From NCBI RefSeq assembly GCF_002078875.1, contig NC_034430.1, positions 3,554,060 through 3,618,059 on the forward strand: 64,000 nt of DNA. Direction: 5' to 3'. The translations under genes were made by a program, and so were the position numbers. This DNA is from Numida meleagris (Eukaryota > Chordata > Aves > Galliformes > Numididae). Position 1 is the stretch's first letter. Every line of letters starts with the position of its first letter. Below the pieces are notes generated by a model, which was not told the origin of the DNA, searched no databases, and saw only the letters and a program-made list of their open reading frames with translations. Shown here in pieces: positions 1 through 12,830 of this stretch.

Positions 1-850
1 GGATTAGTTCCAAGGAACAGCAGTCCATATAGAGTAGACTGAAAGACCCCACCAGCACCAGCACCCTTTCTGCCTGGGTTTTCAAACCATCTCATGAAAG
101 CTTATGGTCACACCAGTTTGCAACCCAAGGATGAGAACTAGCAAAGCAGTTACGAAAAAGCCATGGGAACAAAAGCAGAAGACCCGGTTCAGCCAGAGAC
201 AGAGGCCTTCTGCAGCTCTCATAAAGGCTTGTTTTGCTCTCTGGGGGAGTTTAATTGCAAAATGTTTAGCATAGGTGAATCATAAGGAACCTAACCATAG
301 GAAGAGGTTAACCACAGTTGTAGGAAGGATTCATCTGAGGCTGCAGCAAACAAGTTCTTGGTGGGAAGAAACCAGAGGGCTCCTGAGTTGTGGACAGGCT
401 CGTTCCTGAAACTCAAAGGATGAGTTGAGCGTCCAGGGCAGGAGTCCTCCTCCTGACCTGAGATAGGGCACAGCCAAGCACGAGGCCAGGTGGAAAGATA
501 AGGGGTTTATTGCTAGCAGGGCTTTTGTCAGGCTGCTGTGGCTGTAACCACCACTCACCTCCCACAAGAGGCACTGAGGTCTGCCACAGCTGCGCTGTGA
601 GCTGGGGATTAACAGGGCTTCCATGTTTTTGAACAGACTGATGGATTCTCATCCTTAGATGTGGAAGATCTGCCTCCTGGGTCCTGTTGGGACCAAGGGG
701 CTCCAGTCTCATAGAGTTGTTATGCTGGGTCCAAATTCCTTCAGGTATTTCTCAGTGGAAAGAACCTGTTTGCTAGAATCTGAAATGCAGAAGTGAAACC
801 TCAGCCTGGCTGAGTAACCTGGACAAAGACAATCCCCATCCAGCAGTTAC
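1..850. other. Intergenic DNA, no gene recognised
   Basis: Overlapping open frames of under 100 codons on the - strand (positions 331-712) show no recognisable domain and no splice or promoter context. A TTTATT motif near 506 would read as a poly(A) signal on the - strand, but nothing upstream of it looks coding. Possibly degraded repeat; unassigned. Confidence 0.4.
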
Positions 851-1420
851 AAACTCAGTGTCATAATTCAGCTCAATTAACTATGATTTTCTTGGCTGCC
901 ATCTACGAGTTTGACGATAGGAAATTGGATTTGACTCATTACAATACAAAAGGGGCAGTTTGGTGAATGTACTTTTTCAGCCAAAATCATTAGTCAACTA
1001 GCAGAGTAAAATTACATTTCCATTGAAGTTCACGTTACCGTTTGGTTGCTTGTTTTTCTGTCTGGCTCGAACCACAGCAAGTGCAGCCAAGCTCTAATTC
1101 TCTGCTGTTTGAAGATACTCAGCTGGGCTCATGAGGGATATGCCTGACAATTCGTTGGACAATACTCCAAGTGTTAGCAAGGTTTGTTCTAATTACGCAG
1201 AAGGATCCATATTAACGTCTCTGTTTCAGCACATTTCGTGTTACTTGGGGTTTAGGTCATATGAATTGTTTTCTACATGATTTATGTTGTCAGAATGCCT
1301 ACATATGAAATATTAAAATTACTACACCATCGATGTATACGCCGAAGAACGGATACTATTTTGGTTGGAAGTGTCAAAATATTTTTAGAAAAATTCTGAT
1401 CCTTCAGAATGACAATCTGA
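851..1420. promoter_or_regulatory. AT-rich island, candidate conserved non-coding element
   Basis: A 570-bp patch clearly richer in A+T than its flanks, with many TAAT/ATTA cores (for example around 870-885, 987-992, 1190 and 1315) and no open frame of interest. Such islands around developmental transcription-factor genes are often conserved enhancers. Whether it acts on POU3F1, 15 kb to the right, or on a gene to the left cannot be judged from sequence alone. Confidence 0.25.
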
Positions 1421-4400
1421 AAAAGAATTAAACGTCAAAACCATTCTTTTCCCTGGGAAGGTTTTGACAGAAAATGCCCATCTGCAGTGCTTCCATCCAG
1501 CTGGCGGCCCTGGTGGCACCTGAAGGCAGCTGAGATGTTTGAGTTCGCCCCTCGAGGTGCTGGAACCCAAAACATGTGCTTGTGGGGGGTCCTTAATGGG
1601 ATGGAGTGGCTGAGCATCATTTATTGAGAGTAAATGAGTGTTCAGTACTGGAGTAGGAGCAGGAGTCGCTGAACTCAGATTAAAATGCAACAGCACCCAG
1701 TGCTTGCTGCAGGTACATTTTCCTAGAGAAAGAGATTGTGAGAAATGGCTCTCGTTACTCCTTTAGAGTGCTTCTGACCACCACGTTCTTTTCTTTTTGA
1801 TATAACAGTATGGTAAATGCCCAAATGGCTCTTGCTGACAGTGGTGCTGCTGGTAGGTGACCGCTGCCCACCCGTCCTCCAGGCATTGCACACCTGGGGC
1901 CATTGGGAACCACCAGCAGAGAGGCTGTGAGACCACCAGGTCCCCCTGCTGCCATCACCATTGCACCTCTCCTGCTCGCCCTGCACCTGGTTTCCTTGTA
2001 AGTGCACCCTGAAATTGAGTTTTCCAGCTTCTCCCTGCAGGAGTCTGCTTTATGCCGGTTGTTTTTTACACTAAGATGATTTTTTTTGTGTGTCTAGTGT
2101 AAACTTCTCCTTCCTTAGCTTCAGGTCAGTGCTTCTCATCTGGTGTCTGCTGTCCCTCCCTCTCCTCACCCTGCTGCTCGTTCGCATTAACTGCGCGATA
2201 ATTAGAGACTGATCCTGTCCCCTGAGCCTTTGCTTCCCCAGACTGTGTCTCCAATCCTGCCCTCCCGCAGCAAACCCCACTGAGATCCGCAGGTTTGGCA
2301 CATGTCCATTTGGGGCTGCTCCTGCTTTTGTATCTAGTTCTCAGCACACAGGTCTTTGATATTATAATGCAGGAATGGCAGGAGACCCTGGTTAAGCAAA
2401 AACAGAACCGGCCCTCCCTCCCTCCCTCCCTTCCTCTGGGGGTTGAGGGTTATTAACAGAGCTTTCTTTGCTCAGCTGAGCACCATGGAGCTGCCAGGTC
2501 TCTGCCCGCATTCCTGTCTCATGGCTTCAGAATTCTCATCCTATTAAAAAAGGCAGAAACAAGGCAGCTCCTGCAGCTTCCCATCCTACCGTGGTCGCTG
2601 ATCTGAAGGCAGTGGCTCGTGACGTCCCGCTGCCCATCTCTGCTGCCCGAGGGAGCTGGGTGCCCATGGGTCAGCTCTGCTGAGGAATAGAAATGAGTTC
2701 TATCATCAGCACCATCAGTTTCTTGAGCAAAGGAGTCGTTTGGGCTTGTTAGGCTCAACTTATTTTTAAGAAGCCCCTTTTCCTTGGCTGTTGTTAGGCC
2801 TTATTCTCAGGGGCTTCACGCTCTTTGCTTCTCTGTGTTGTCTATCTGGTTGAATGCTTCACAGTTGCTGGCTTCTCCCTTTCCTGGTCACCCCAATGAG
2901 CAGCAAAGTTGCTTCGTGTGCTCGCTGCCAGCGCTCCCACACAGGTGCTGGATGCTCCTGTGCTGACCCCCCCACCGTGCCATCCTCTCTGGCTGCTCTT
3001 CTGGTCCCACCGACAGAGGGAACAGCTCTGGGACACTCCTCAGCCCCACAGTGGGGACAGGCAGCAGTGGCAGAGCCAGGAAAAGGGCTTGGTGCTTTCA
3101 AACCAGCTCTTGTTCGTTTGGGATCTTTCCGTTTGAAGGCTTCTGGCACATGAAGAGCCCTCCCCTGAGTTTTTCATCCTCTTTCAAGCTGCTGCAATAA
3201 ACCCATGAACCTCTCTTTCATTTGGCTCCACGGGTGCTGTCTGTGGTGGGTCTCCTGCTCCGCGCACACGCACGCCCTGAGGCCTGGCCTGAGCATCCTG
3301 ATCCCACCTCGTGCTGTCCCGTGTGCAGCTGGCAGCAGCAGCCCAGCCCTGAGAGCTCTGTATCGTGTATGCAACCTGCCTTGGTGCTGGCACGAGGGCT
3401 CAGTGCAACACCTGGCATCTGCCTGCAGTGAAACAAACCATTCAGCAAAGCTCGAGAGCGCGTTTTGCATTGCTCACAGCGTGCGCTGGGCACAGTCCAA
3501 CGCTTCCACCTCTGTCATTGTGGCATAACCCAGGGAGGAAATCCAGGAGGTTGCATCTCGCTGGGCAACAGCACCGCTCACAGCCTGGATGCCAGCCTGG
3601 GGAGGAGGCTGAGCACGTCCTGACCCTCATCGGTGGCATCTGGAGCTGCACTGCTCTGTGCCAACAGTGGTCTATGCTGAGCAGCTCTTCCTGCCCGGGA
3701 ATGCCCGTGGGGCTCACCTCAGGAGGCTGCCAGTGCCCTGGACCAAGCCTGAAGAGAGGAACAACCATTTGGGCTGCTGTTTAAAAAACAGCTCTGTGGA
3801 AAGCTCCTGTCTGCTGCAGCAAAGAGGCGCCCAGCCAACAGGAGGAAACAGCACTGCTCATCTTTTGGTTGGACACAAATATTTCAGGACGGTGGCAACG
3901 ATAGAAGGAGCAGTGCCTGCTGGCTGTCACCTGGGCATGGTTCCTGGCAAGGAGCAGCAAGCTGGGGTTGAGGGTCAGGCTCCAGCCTCTTCCAGACAAG
4001 CCAGAAGCAGAAACTATCTGAAGAATCCCACAGACTCACACCCAATGTTCAAGGGCAGCGTTTCTCTCAGCATACACAACCCTGCCCAGGAGGCTAGCGG
4101 GGTTATATTATCTGCAGTTTGAATCTGGACATGAGGAGGCAGGTGCTGCAGAAAACAGGCAGGCACATGAGCAGCTGCAGTCAAAGCGAGAGCAAGCGCT
4201 CCAGGTCTGCACACTCAGCACATTGCATCCCGTCCCGGCAGTGCTGGGGTTGTGAAGTGAGACAGGGAGCAACTGGGGATGCGTCGCAGGGCTGCTGCCA
4301 AATTGAGAGCGCAGCAAGGCGAGCGCGTGGGCAGCAGGATCGGTGAGACTGGAGGACATGTGGCAGCTCAGCAGAGCCAAGCTGCAAAGCAAAGAGAACC

Positions 4401-6058
4401 CCAGATCAAGTTCTGGGAGCCCCAGGAACGTGGCAACCATGGCTCTGGGGTCTGCACCTTGCTGGGACTTTTCTTGTGCATGAGCACTGCTCCTCCAGAG
4501 GGAGTTTCACCAAATGGTTAGAGAAAGGTTTATAATGTAAATGAAGGGTTCAGGGGTTGCTCTGTCCTCAGTAGGGGCTGAGGCCATGCCTGATTAAGCA
4601 TCGGGTGAGCCACAGCAGAGACAGTGCCCGTGCAGGAAGCGTTGCCAACACAAATCTCTTAATAGTCTTTGAGTCTCTGCAAGGCCTTCAAATCAATCAG
4701 AGGATTAACTAAGCAAAGCTGTCTTTATGATCCATGATCCAGCTTTGTGCAATTGGATCCAGCTTTGCTTGGGCCTCTCTTTGAGGGTGGGCTGTGATGG
4801 AGGAGCCCTGCGGGAGCTCTGGGGCTCGGGTGCCTGCAACGCGCGCAGGAGGGATGCCAGAGAGACGCGACACTTTGTCTTCTCCCATCCCTCCCACTGG
4901 CTCCTCATGATCCAGCCTTTCTCTTTACTAAATCTCGCTGAAGACAAGCCACCGACTGCTCCTGGGGAGCTGCCAGCTTCTTGTGGCTGCTGGGACGCCT
5001 TCTGCCAGGGGTGCATCACACCTTCCTGTTGTCTTATCCTTCTGGCACCTGGACTTCGGTTTCAGGGCTGAGCTGAAGCCTGGGAGCTGCTGCACCCCTC
5101 TGCTGCCACGTGCAGCAGGAAGCATCGCCTCCTGAGATCCGCTCTGGGGAAGTCACCATTGAAGGAGATGATGAGTCCCTGGTAAGCATGCACTGCGGGC
5201 TCCTGGTGCATCAGCAGTTCAGATCACTTGATGACACCAGGCAGCATCTCCATTCCAGATCAGTGTGGGAGTGCTTAGCTTTCCCTGGAGCAGTTTGCCT
5301 TCTCTCAGGCTGAACGACACAGCGGTGACAACGCGCACGTGAGGGCTGCCAGGTCCCCAACATGGGGCTGAAACCCCAAATGCTGTGGCTGCACCACTCA
5401 GGTGGAATAATGAGATATCCCCCAGCACCCAACAGGCTCCGTTTTATGGCAAAATTCATCCTCTCTCTGTCTGTAGCCAGGCTGGAGCCCAGCTTTGCAA
5501 GGTACTGGTGCGATGTGACACAAAGCAATGCCCAGCTGCCAAGCTGCCCTGTTTGACTGTACCCACGCTGTCCTGAGAGCCCCACGGCTGTGATGCTGTC
5601 AGCGCTGCAGCTCGGCCATGCACACTTGGTGCAAGGCAGCCAGGGCTATAAATAACAGACACCCTGGGCAGCACGTCGGCACGAGGTAATCCGTCGTCTC
5701 GCTGGAAACGTCGGTGGCTGTATTTGTATTTCATGCTTCTGTGCGAAAGTTGCAAGGAAAGAAAAGTAGCCAGGACAGAATCCAAGCTGGAGGCACCTCC
5801 TGACCCACAAAAGGAGTGGAGGGGGAGAGTTTCTGGGCTGAAACTGCAACTGGTCTTTGGGAAAGTGCCCACAGGTGCTGTGCTGAGGGGTGCTGCGAGA
5901 ATCCCACCTGCTGCTGCTGCCTCCCCTGCCTACTCAGGAGGAGCTTGTTCACACCATTTGTCCAGCAAAGGGCTGCTTTAGATTTGAACACAAACTCTTC
6001 CTGAGTTGCACCACCTTTAAATCTTTATAAACTGGGCTTATTTGCCACATAGCAAAGG
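1421..6058. other. Intergenic DNA, no gene recognised
   Basis: Moderate-GC sequence with many overlapping chance reading frames on both strands and no recognisable protein family. It holds a short pyrimidine repeat at 2411-2436 and a TATAAATA motif at about 5645-5652 that could be a stray promoter element but is not followed by a convincing exon. Confidence 0.4.
2411..2436. repeat. (CCCT)n simple repeat
   Basis: Four to five tandem copies of the tetranucleotide CCCT followed by a degenerate copy; a short low-complexity tract with no visible role. Confidence 0.7.
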
Positions 6059-6290
6059 TTGGATGTCAGGAAGTCAGGTCGGATATTAGGAAACATTTCT
6101 TCTCCAACGAGCGGTGATGCACTGGCACAGGCTTCCCAGGGAGTGGTGGGTCACTGTCCCTGCAGGTGTGCAGAACTGCAGGGATGTGGCATTTGGGGAC
6201 GTGGTCAATGGGCATGGGGGGTGAGGGTGGGCAGGGGGATCTCAGAGGGCTTTTCCAACCTCAGTGATTCTGTGATTCTCTGATTCCATA
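6059..6290 (+). mobile_element. CR1 LINE, 3' end fragment, + orientation
   Basis: The stretch reads like the 3' end of avian CR1 retrotransposons. It has a 'ggttggatgtcagg...ggatattaggaaacatttcttct'-type block, then a 'cactggcacaggcttccc' block, then 'ttttccaacctcagtgattc' and a short tail of GATTCTGTGATTC-like units at about 6264-6290. It is strongly 5'-truncated, as usual for CR1, and carries no intact reverse transcriptase. Substitutions and small gaps suggest an old copy. Confidence 0.85.
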
Positions 6291-6374
6291 GCACTCTCTG
6301 CTCAAAGCATTTCCCCACTTTGGGTGTTTGAGCGCTCTTGGTTGCACAAGCCACAGCTGACAGAAATCAGGTGA

Positions 6375-6440
6375 AATTCACAGAATCGCAGAATCGTTTG
6401 AGTTGGAAAGGACCATTGAAAGTCATCCAGTATTGCCATC
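6375..6440 (-). mobile_element. CR1 LINE 3' tail, - orientation
   Basis: The run starting 'cagaatcgcagaatcg' followed by 'gagttggaaaggaccattga' is the reverse complement of the CR1 3' end including its short terminal repeats. Only about 65 bp are recognisable. It faces the + orientation copy ending at 6290, so the two tails point at each other. Confidence 0.75.
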
Positions 6441-8200
6441 AAAGCTTCTATAGACCTGGGAAATGAAGTTGGTTGTAGTTGCCAGGCTATAGCAGCGCAT
6501 CCGTGCAAGGGAGAGCTCCACAGACGGATTCCTCAGTGAGGTGGGGGATGAAAGGACAGCGGTCTCTGCAGCTGTGAGCAGCGTGAAGAAGCCACCCTAA
6601 CCCACTCATCACCCAGCTCAAAGATGAGCTGACTGGCTCTGCTTCCCCAGACTCCAGGAGCTGGCCCTCTGCACAACGTTTCGCTTATCTACCGCGGAAC
6701 ATCGCGGCTGTCCAAGGCTTGCATGAATTTCAACCAAACAAACTGGACGCCACCGCTGCAGAAAGAAAACAAAACAAGCAAAACACCCTACCAGCTATTG
6801 AATAACAAACATCACTTCTGCCATGGGAAATCTCTGCAACCTGTCAGAGCAGCGCAGAGCTGCGCCGCGGCGTTGCTGGGAGCACCGTGCTGCTGACAGC
6901 CCAGTGCCGGACACCGCTCCTGCGGGCGTCTGTCTGCTCTTCTGCCCTCTGCCTCCCCATCATTCCACTCCCTAGCACTTATTTTTTTCTCTTTTTTTAT
7001 TTTTTCTTTTTTTTTCACAGATTCGTGTTACAATTAAGTCCTGCACTGAATATATTATTGCTTTGAGAAGAGCCGGGACGATTCTTTGTGAAGGCGCCTT
7101 CTGGCTGCCCTGGGAGAGCTCCTCAGACAGCCCTGAGACAGGCTGGCAAGTCACATAAACCTTAAGTACGTGCCTCTGAGAATGGAAGATTCCCTGGGAA
7201 GCCTCAATCTCTCGTTGTGTTACGGCCTGATTATCAAACAGACAATTTACATCTTATTAGGTGTTTCCATCTGTTGATAGAAAAATGCCCGATTGCATAA
7301 CGTTCATTTTGCTCCTGTTGAGTTCTCACCATTGCCAGCAGCACTGGGGCCTGCTGAAATGCCCCGGAGCTGGAGGCACTCGAATGCTGGAGCTGTGGGC
7401 AGCACCCACCCGTGCCCAGGGCAGTGTCTGCCCACAGCTCTGCAGCCCCCCCAGGGCTGGCACCCACTGGGCTGCTGGCACTCACTTCTCTTGGCGTGCT
7501 TTTCCAAGCCTGCATGCAAATCTCCATCGCTTCTTCAGTGCAGCACAGGTTTGTGCAGCTTTGGTGATGCTTGTCCGACAGACAGCCCCTGTCTGCACTG
7601 CAGCTGGAGCTCAGTACATTGCTGGAGCGTGGCACACAGCTGGAGCTCAGCACACAGCTGGCTGCAGGAGCTGCCACCTGCAGTCACCAAAGGAAAGGAG
7701 CAGTGTGGGCAGAGCTGAGCACATCGCCGTGTTCCTCTCCTTTGTGCCTGCTGCGCTTTGCCAGTCTGCATGTGGATGCTGCACCTCTGGGGTCTGAACT
7801 GAGGAGCCAGCGGTGCCAACAGCAATGCATTTGGAAGCAGAGCAACCCAAACCATCCTATTATTGCTCACTGATAAATACTTGCATCTCCAAAGAACCCT
7901 GAGAACTGTGATTACTCCAAAGCATCCCAGTATGCGTTGCTCTGGGGCAGTCAGTGGGAGCCTGTCGTCCTTGTACATCACAGAGCCTGGAAACTGTATT
8001 CAACAGGCGAGTAAAGCCAAATATTTTAATCAGCAAAAAACAGAGGAGAAGAGTGTTGAGATGAGTGAAGAGAGGAGGGAAATCCTGGGCTTGGTGCCTG
8101 GTTCCTAATCCCTGAACCGTCTCGCTGTAGTGCTGTGAAAGCCAGGAGGAATAAGCCTGATACCATAGAGTCTTGCCATCAAGAAACTGCACATTAATAC
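6441..8200. other. Intergenic DNA with a pyrimidine-rich tract
   Basis: No gene recognised. A T-rich low-complexity tract spans about 6979-7017. Around 7599-7664 an imperfect repeat of about 18 bp (core agctggagctcag) occurs two to three times and keeps several frames open by chance. Confidence 0.4.
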
Positions 8201-8350
8201 AGAACTGCAAAGGTAATTAACCAAATCAGACTTGGTCCAGTGCTGAAAAGGATTTCTTCCCCCAGGGATGAGCAGATGTCTCAATCTAATTATACAAGTT
8301 ATTTAATCAGAACCAGAGGTTGGGTATCTAATGAAAATATACCTAGCGTT
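8201..8350. promoter_or_regulatory. AT-rich patch with homeodomain-type motifs
   Basis: A short AT-rich element with TAATTA at about 8214, CTAATTATAC at about 8286 and TTATTTAATC near 8300, set in a more GC-rich surround. Resembles a non-coding regulatory element; no direct evidence of function. Confidence 0.2.
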
Positions 8351-11300
8351 GGGGGGAGAGGTTGCAGCTCAGGAGCAGTGCAGCGGGGGGGCACGACTTT
8401 GGGCTGGCACCATTTCTAGAGCTCTTCTGCCCTGTTTGTGAGCACGGCTTTAGCAGGAATAGGAATTTGGAAAAATATCAGTAGTGAGAAGAACGCGTTC
8501 TGGCAAAAGATTGTTCCTGGCATGGAGAGAAAATGTCCTGGTAACAGCCAGATTCAGGTCTCCCCTTCCCCAGTGCTTCTCGCTGCTGACTGCAGCAGGC
8601 AATGAATCTTAACCTCATACTTTGCCCAGTCTCAATAAGTTGTTGTGTTTTCTCTGCTGCGTACAGTTACAAGGGGCCATGCACAAGGAGAAGAAGTGCT
8701 CAACCATCGCCTGGATCCTCTGTTCCAAAGCATGGAGCATCTGCTTGTGACAGCTGAAATGGAGAAATGCTGCTTGTGATCGTGGGTTGTGATGTGCTGG
8801 GAGACCCCATCAAAGAGGGGGACACGCAGTGCAGGAGCCACTTGAGTTAGTGCAGGTATGGACTCCACTCTGTAGGAATCTGCTCTGCTGAGACACATTT
8901 GCAAAGCGTGGTTCCTCTTTGTTCGTGTAGAAATCTGCTCTCAAGCACCTGTGCAAAAACAGTCAGCCCTTCTAGGAGCACCTACCGATGGTAAAACTGC
9001 AAACTGAGCAGAGGTCGGGGCGGTTGCATGGCTTTTTTTTTTTTTTATTCCTGTGAACTTTTATAGCTTTGCAGAAACAACTGAAGCTGAGCTGAGGCAC
9101 TGAGGCCATTGGAAATCTGACCCTGAATATTAAACAACCCGCCTGCGAGGTCGCGTTCAGCCAGGGGGATTTAAGCAGTTCTGAATTGCCGAACCACGGT
9201 CCCCTGAAAGAGAATTTACCAGACAATAAGAAATGGATTGACAGGAAAAGGAATAAAGATGAAATGTGATGTCTGCCGAAGCTGTTTTCCCTCGCTTCCA
9301 CCCTCTGTCATGTATCCTCACTTCTTTAACCTCCCTGTTAATGAGAGCTCCTCCGCTTTTGTATCCCCAGGTGCTCGGAGCGCCGGCCGCCACAGAGCCC
9401 CCTTCCCGCCCCTGGAAGGACAGACAGGCAGATGGATGGACAGACGGACAGCCGTGCATGTCAGCAGACAGACCTGCAGCTGCACGGCTCCTCCTGCAGC
9501 CTCAGCACTGGGCTGGTGGGGTGCTGGGAGGCGCTGCCCCCAGTAAGCGGGATGGGAAGAGGAGGTGACACGTCACCGCGCTGTGACTCAGGAGAAAGGC
9601 CGGGCCCTGAGGGCCTGGTGAGTGCAGTGGGTGTTTGCTGCCTGCAGTGAGGCTCAATTACAAGAGTGACAAGCTGCAGCACAGCTCACAGCCCTGGTGA
9701 GACAGTCCTGTCACCAGCCCGAGCAGTGCTGGGCCTCTGCCAGCGAGCGACTTGCAGCACGAGAAACAAAGCAAAACTTGACTTTGAACTGTGCTGCCCT
9801 ATATCCAGAGCAGTTGCATTGGTTGCAGGCTGGATAAATAGTGCACTGCTTTCATTGGTGTGCCTATTCTGCACGAAGAACCTGGGGTATCTACCTGTGA
9901 ACTGAAAGAACACAGCTGAGCAGTGCTTTCCTAAGGGTCGCCCACTTACTGGAGCTGTGCTTTGGTCCTTGTTTGTGAAGATTTCTCTTCTGGGAACACA
10001 ATTGTGAGCACTGGGGATGAGCCGAAGTCCGTCATCGCAGATCTGGTCATTGCTTCTTCAAAATCCAATTAATTAAGCCCATTAGACTTGGAAGGCGAGA
10101 GGTGTTGAGTCTTTCTTTATGAGGAGAAGAAGAACGAACACCTACGATGAGATCCAAGAGCAAGGGTTGGATGGTGATGGGATGGCTGCACTCGGCCCAC
10201 GGCGCTGGGGTCAGGAGGAACAGTCCCTCCAACAGTGCCACCCCCAGGGCAGGGACCCCCACAGGGACAGTGTTGGGATGGAGGGGCACCAGCACCCAGT
10301 GTGGCCATGCTCAGGGCTGAACGCAGCCGTGGAATCACCGCCTCCTCCCATCCACGTCTGTGGAGAGCTTTTTACTGGCGTCAGTGGCAGCAGGATCAGA
10401 GTCGAGTCTTAAGGCTCTTCCCCTGGAGCTCAGAGGAGTTTAATGGAAAAAGGTCTAAGTTGTAATTAATTGGCTTCTGCTTCTCCTGCAGGAAAGAGTT
10501 AATGAAGGCAAAGCTTGTCTGGCCAAGGGGCTGGTGTGGCTCCAGGAGAGCTGTGACTCAGAGATGGAGCATCCTGCCAGAGCTCCTCATCCTCAGCTCC
10601 TCCTCTCCCAGCACAGCAGAGTGAATGTGTCCAGCATTGTGGCTAGAAGGGTTTGTCCCTTACAGCACCTGCACTTCCCACTCAGCTCCACGCTCTTGGC
10701 TTGCGTAAGAAACCTCCTTACCTCACAGTCTGTGGGTAGGACCTTGCACATCTGGCTGTATCTTGTTGGTCAGTGGTGCAGAGCCCTTGGTAATCTCATT
10801 GGGGCTCTCTACAGGACTGGAAAAGGTTAACAGGATGATTTACAAGATTAAAGAAAAGGCCAAAGGGAGGACAGGAGCAGACAGACTGGGTGAGTTATTC
10901 AAAAGTTTAACCAGAGTATGACCAGATTTGGCGTTTTCACCACTGTGCTTGGCTCAAAAAGAAGCATGGAGCAACGAGATTTGGTGGCGATGTCACAAAC
11001 CAGCCCGTGCTCAGCAACACGTGGTCCTGGGTGCAAATAATTTTGTACAAAATGGATGCTTACCTTCCCCCCAGCCCCTTGCCCCCTGCCTGGGGGCCAG
11101 CGAGGGGTCCCATGAAGCACCAATGCATTGGCAGCAGCGATGCAGCAGAGCGGGGCAGGATGCGTGGTCCTGGCAATGGGTGGAACTACACTGCTTTGAA
11201 CCCAGACTGGCACAGCATAAACATATAGATTAGCACCAGCGCAACAGATCAAAACCCGAGGAGGAGGGCTCAAACAAGTCGTAATTTGTAGCAACAACAA

Positions 11301-12619
11301 AATTGCAGGGTTTCATCACTTCAGCTCCCAACCCTCACACCTCAACCTCGCCGCAAGGAAAACAGCTGCCTCCCCGTTCTCCCACATCTGCAGGCTGCCC
11401 TAACCATCCCGTTGGGGCAGCCAGCCTGGGAAGCACGGCCTGTGGGGTGGAACACCGCTGTCTGGAGCTGTGTGTCATCAGAGCAATCACTGTGGGGTGG
11501 GGACAAGAAAGGGACACGGTGTTCAACGCTGGATCTGTTTGGAGAGTAGAGAACCATTCCCATGCAACCTTCCTTCTGCAGCATCCAGGTTGCAGGGTGC
11601 TGCATGCATGGAGCTGCAGGTCCTGCTGCATGGCTGCAGCTGCTGCTGCATCAGAGGTGACTGCAGACTGACAAGATTGGGAGACAGTGTGACTGTAGGC
11701 ACCTTCCTCAGCTGCATGCATAACCCTCCGTGCTGAACCCACGCCAAACTCATCCCCAGGTCTTATCTTTTCTAAACTGGGTATTTATTCATGTGGTTGT
11801 TTTATGTAAACTGCAAAGAGCCTCATTAAATGGAAACCTTCCCTCACGAGCTTTGTTATTAAGGTGGAACGGCGCTCGGAACGCGCGGAGCAAAATCCCT
11901 GAGCTTTGGTGTTATGTGGGGAAGGATCGCTCAGTCCTGGCAGCCCAGGGCCGAGCTCTCCTGTCCCCCTCATTCAGGAGCATGCTCAGCTCTGGGATGT
12001 GCAGGCTCCCAGGAGAAGACTCTGCAGAACAAAGCAGGGACCTGGGACCTGCCCTGTGCTGGCAGACCAGCACGGGGCCCATTGGCTTCTGGAGAAGGAT
12101 GGGGCAGCGTCAAGGCTGAACCTGGGCTGTAGCTCAAGGCTCGGGCCTGGCTGACATGGAGCTATGGAAGGGGATGAGGTTTTGCAGCTAAAACTCCTCA
12201 TCGCTGGAATGCTGGCCAGGTAAATTCCAGCGTTTCTGTGGGTCCCCGTTCTCATCTGGATAATGAAGCAGAAGGCACACACACGTGGTTATGGGTGTAC
12301 CAGCAGGGCACGCATCAATCTGAGGCTGGAAATGAATTGTGCTGTGCATAGTTTCCCTTCCTTAGCCCGACTGAACTCAATCCTGCTTTCCCGGGACTGC
12401 ACACCGCTGTTTCACCCATAGGAACCACTGCAGACGAGTTGTTTCCTTCTGGTAGCGGGCACACACGATGAAGCAGTACGATATTTGGGGAACGGGCTGA
12501 GAGAGGTGAGAGGGGCTGGATGCACTGGCAGTGCCCAGCACGCACTGAGCCCCTTGCAGTGGTCACCCCAGTGCCCCACTGGGACCCAGGCATCACCTCT
12601 GCTGTGTTCCGTGCCTCTC
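8351..12619. other. Intergenic DNA, no gene recognised
   Basis: Chance frames only. Simple sequence includes a 14-base T run at 9033-9046 and a GACA/GATG-like imperfect tract near 9418-9460. A CTGCTGCATG-rich patch around 11580-11660 is locally repetitive. No splice-bounded coding segment was recognised. Confidence 0.4.
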
Positions 12620-12639
12620 AACCCCTGCATGCATCTCCA

Positions 12640-12830
12640 GCTGAAGGACTTGAGAGCTGATAGAGCTTTTTAAAGTGGGGATTATGTAAATGCACGTTAT
12701 GGGGCTTTCATAAACAGGGATTATTTGTCGAATACTTTCGAGTGCTTCCTTCGCCGCGATTAAGGGCTGTGGTGTAAATAGGAATTTAGTGAGCGCTTAG
12801 TCTAAGTTTCATTGATCCAATAAAAGATGA
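12640..12830. promoter_or_regulatory. AT-rich element with octamer-like motif upstream of POU3F1
   Basis: About 3 kb upstream of POU3F1. Contains ATTATGTAAATGCAC at 12681-12695, one base away from the octamer ATGCAAAT in its ATGTAAAT core, plus TTTCATTGATCC and CCAATAAAAG near 12808-12826. POU proteins bind octamer-type sites, so an autoregulatory or POU/SOX-controlled element is possible. Inference from motifs only. Confidence 0.25.

Noticed and set aside
5645..5652. TATAAATA as a promoter
   Set aside because: No exon, CpG island or coding frame follows that would support transcription.
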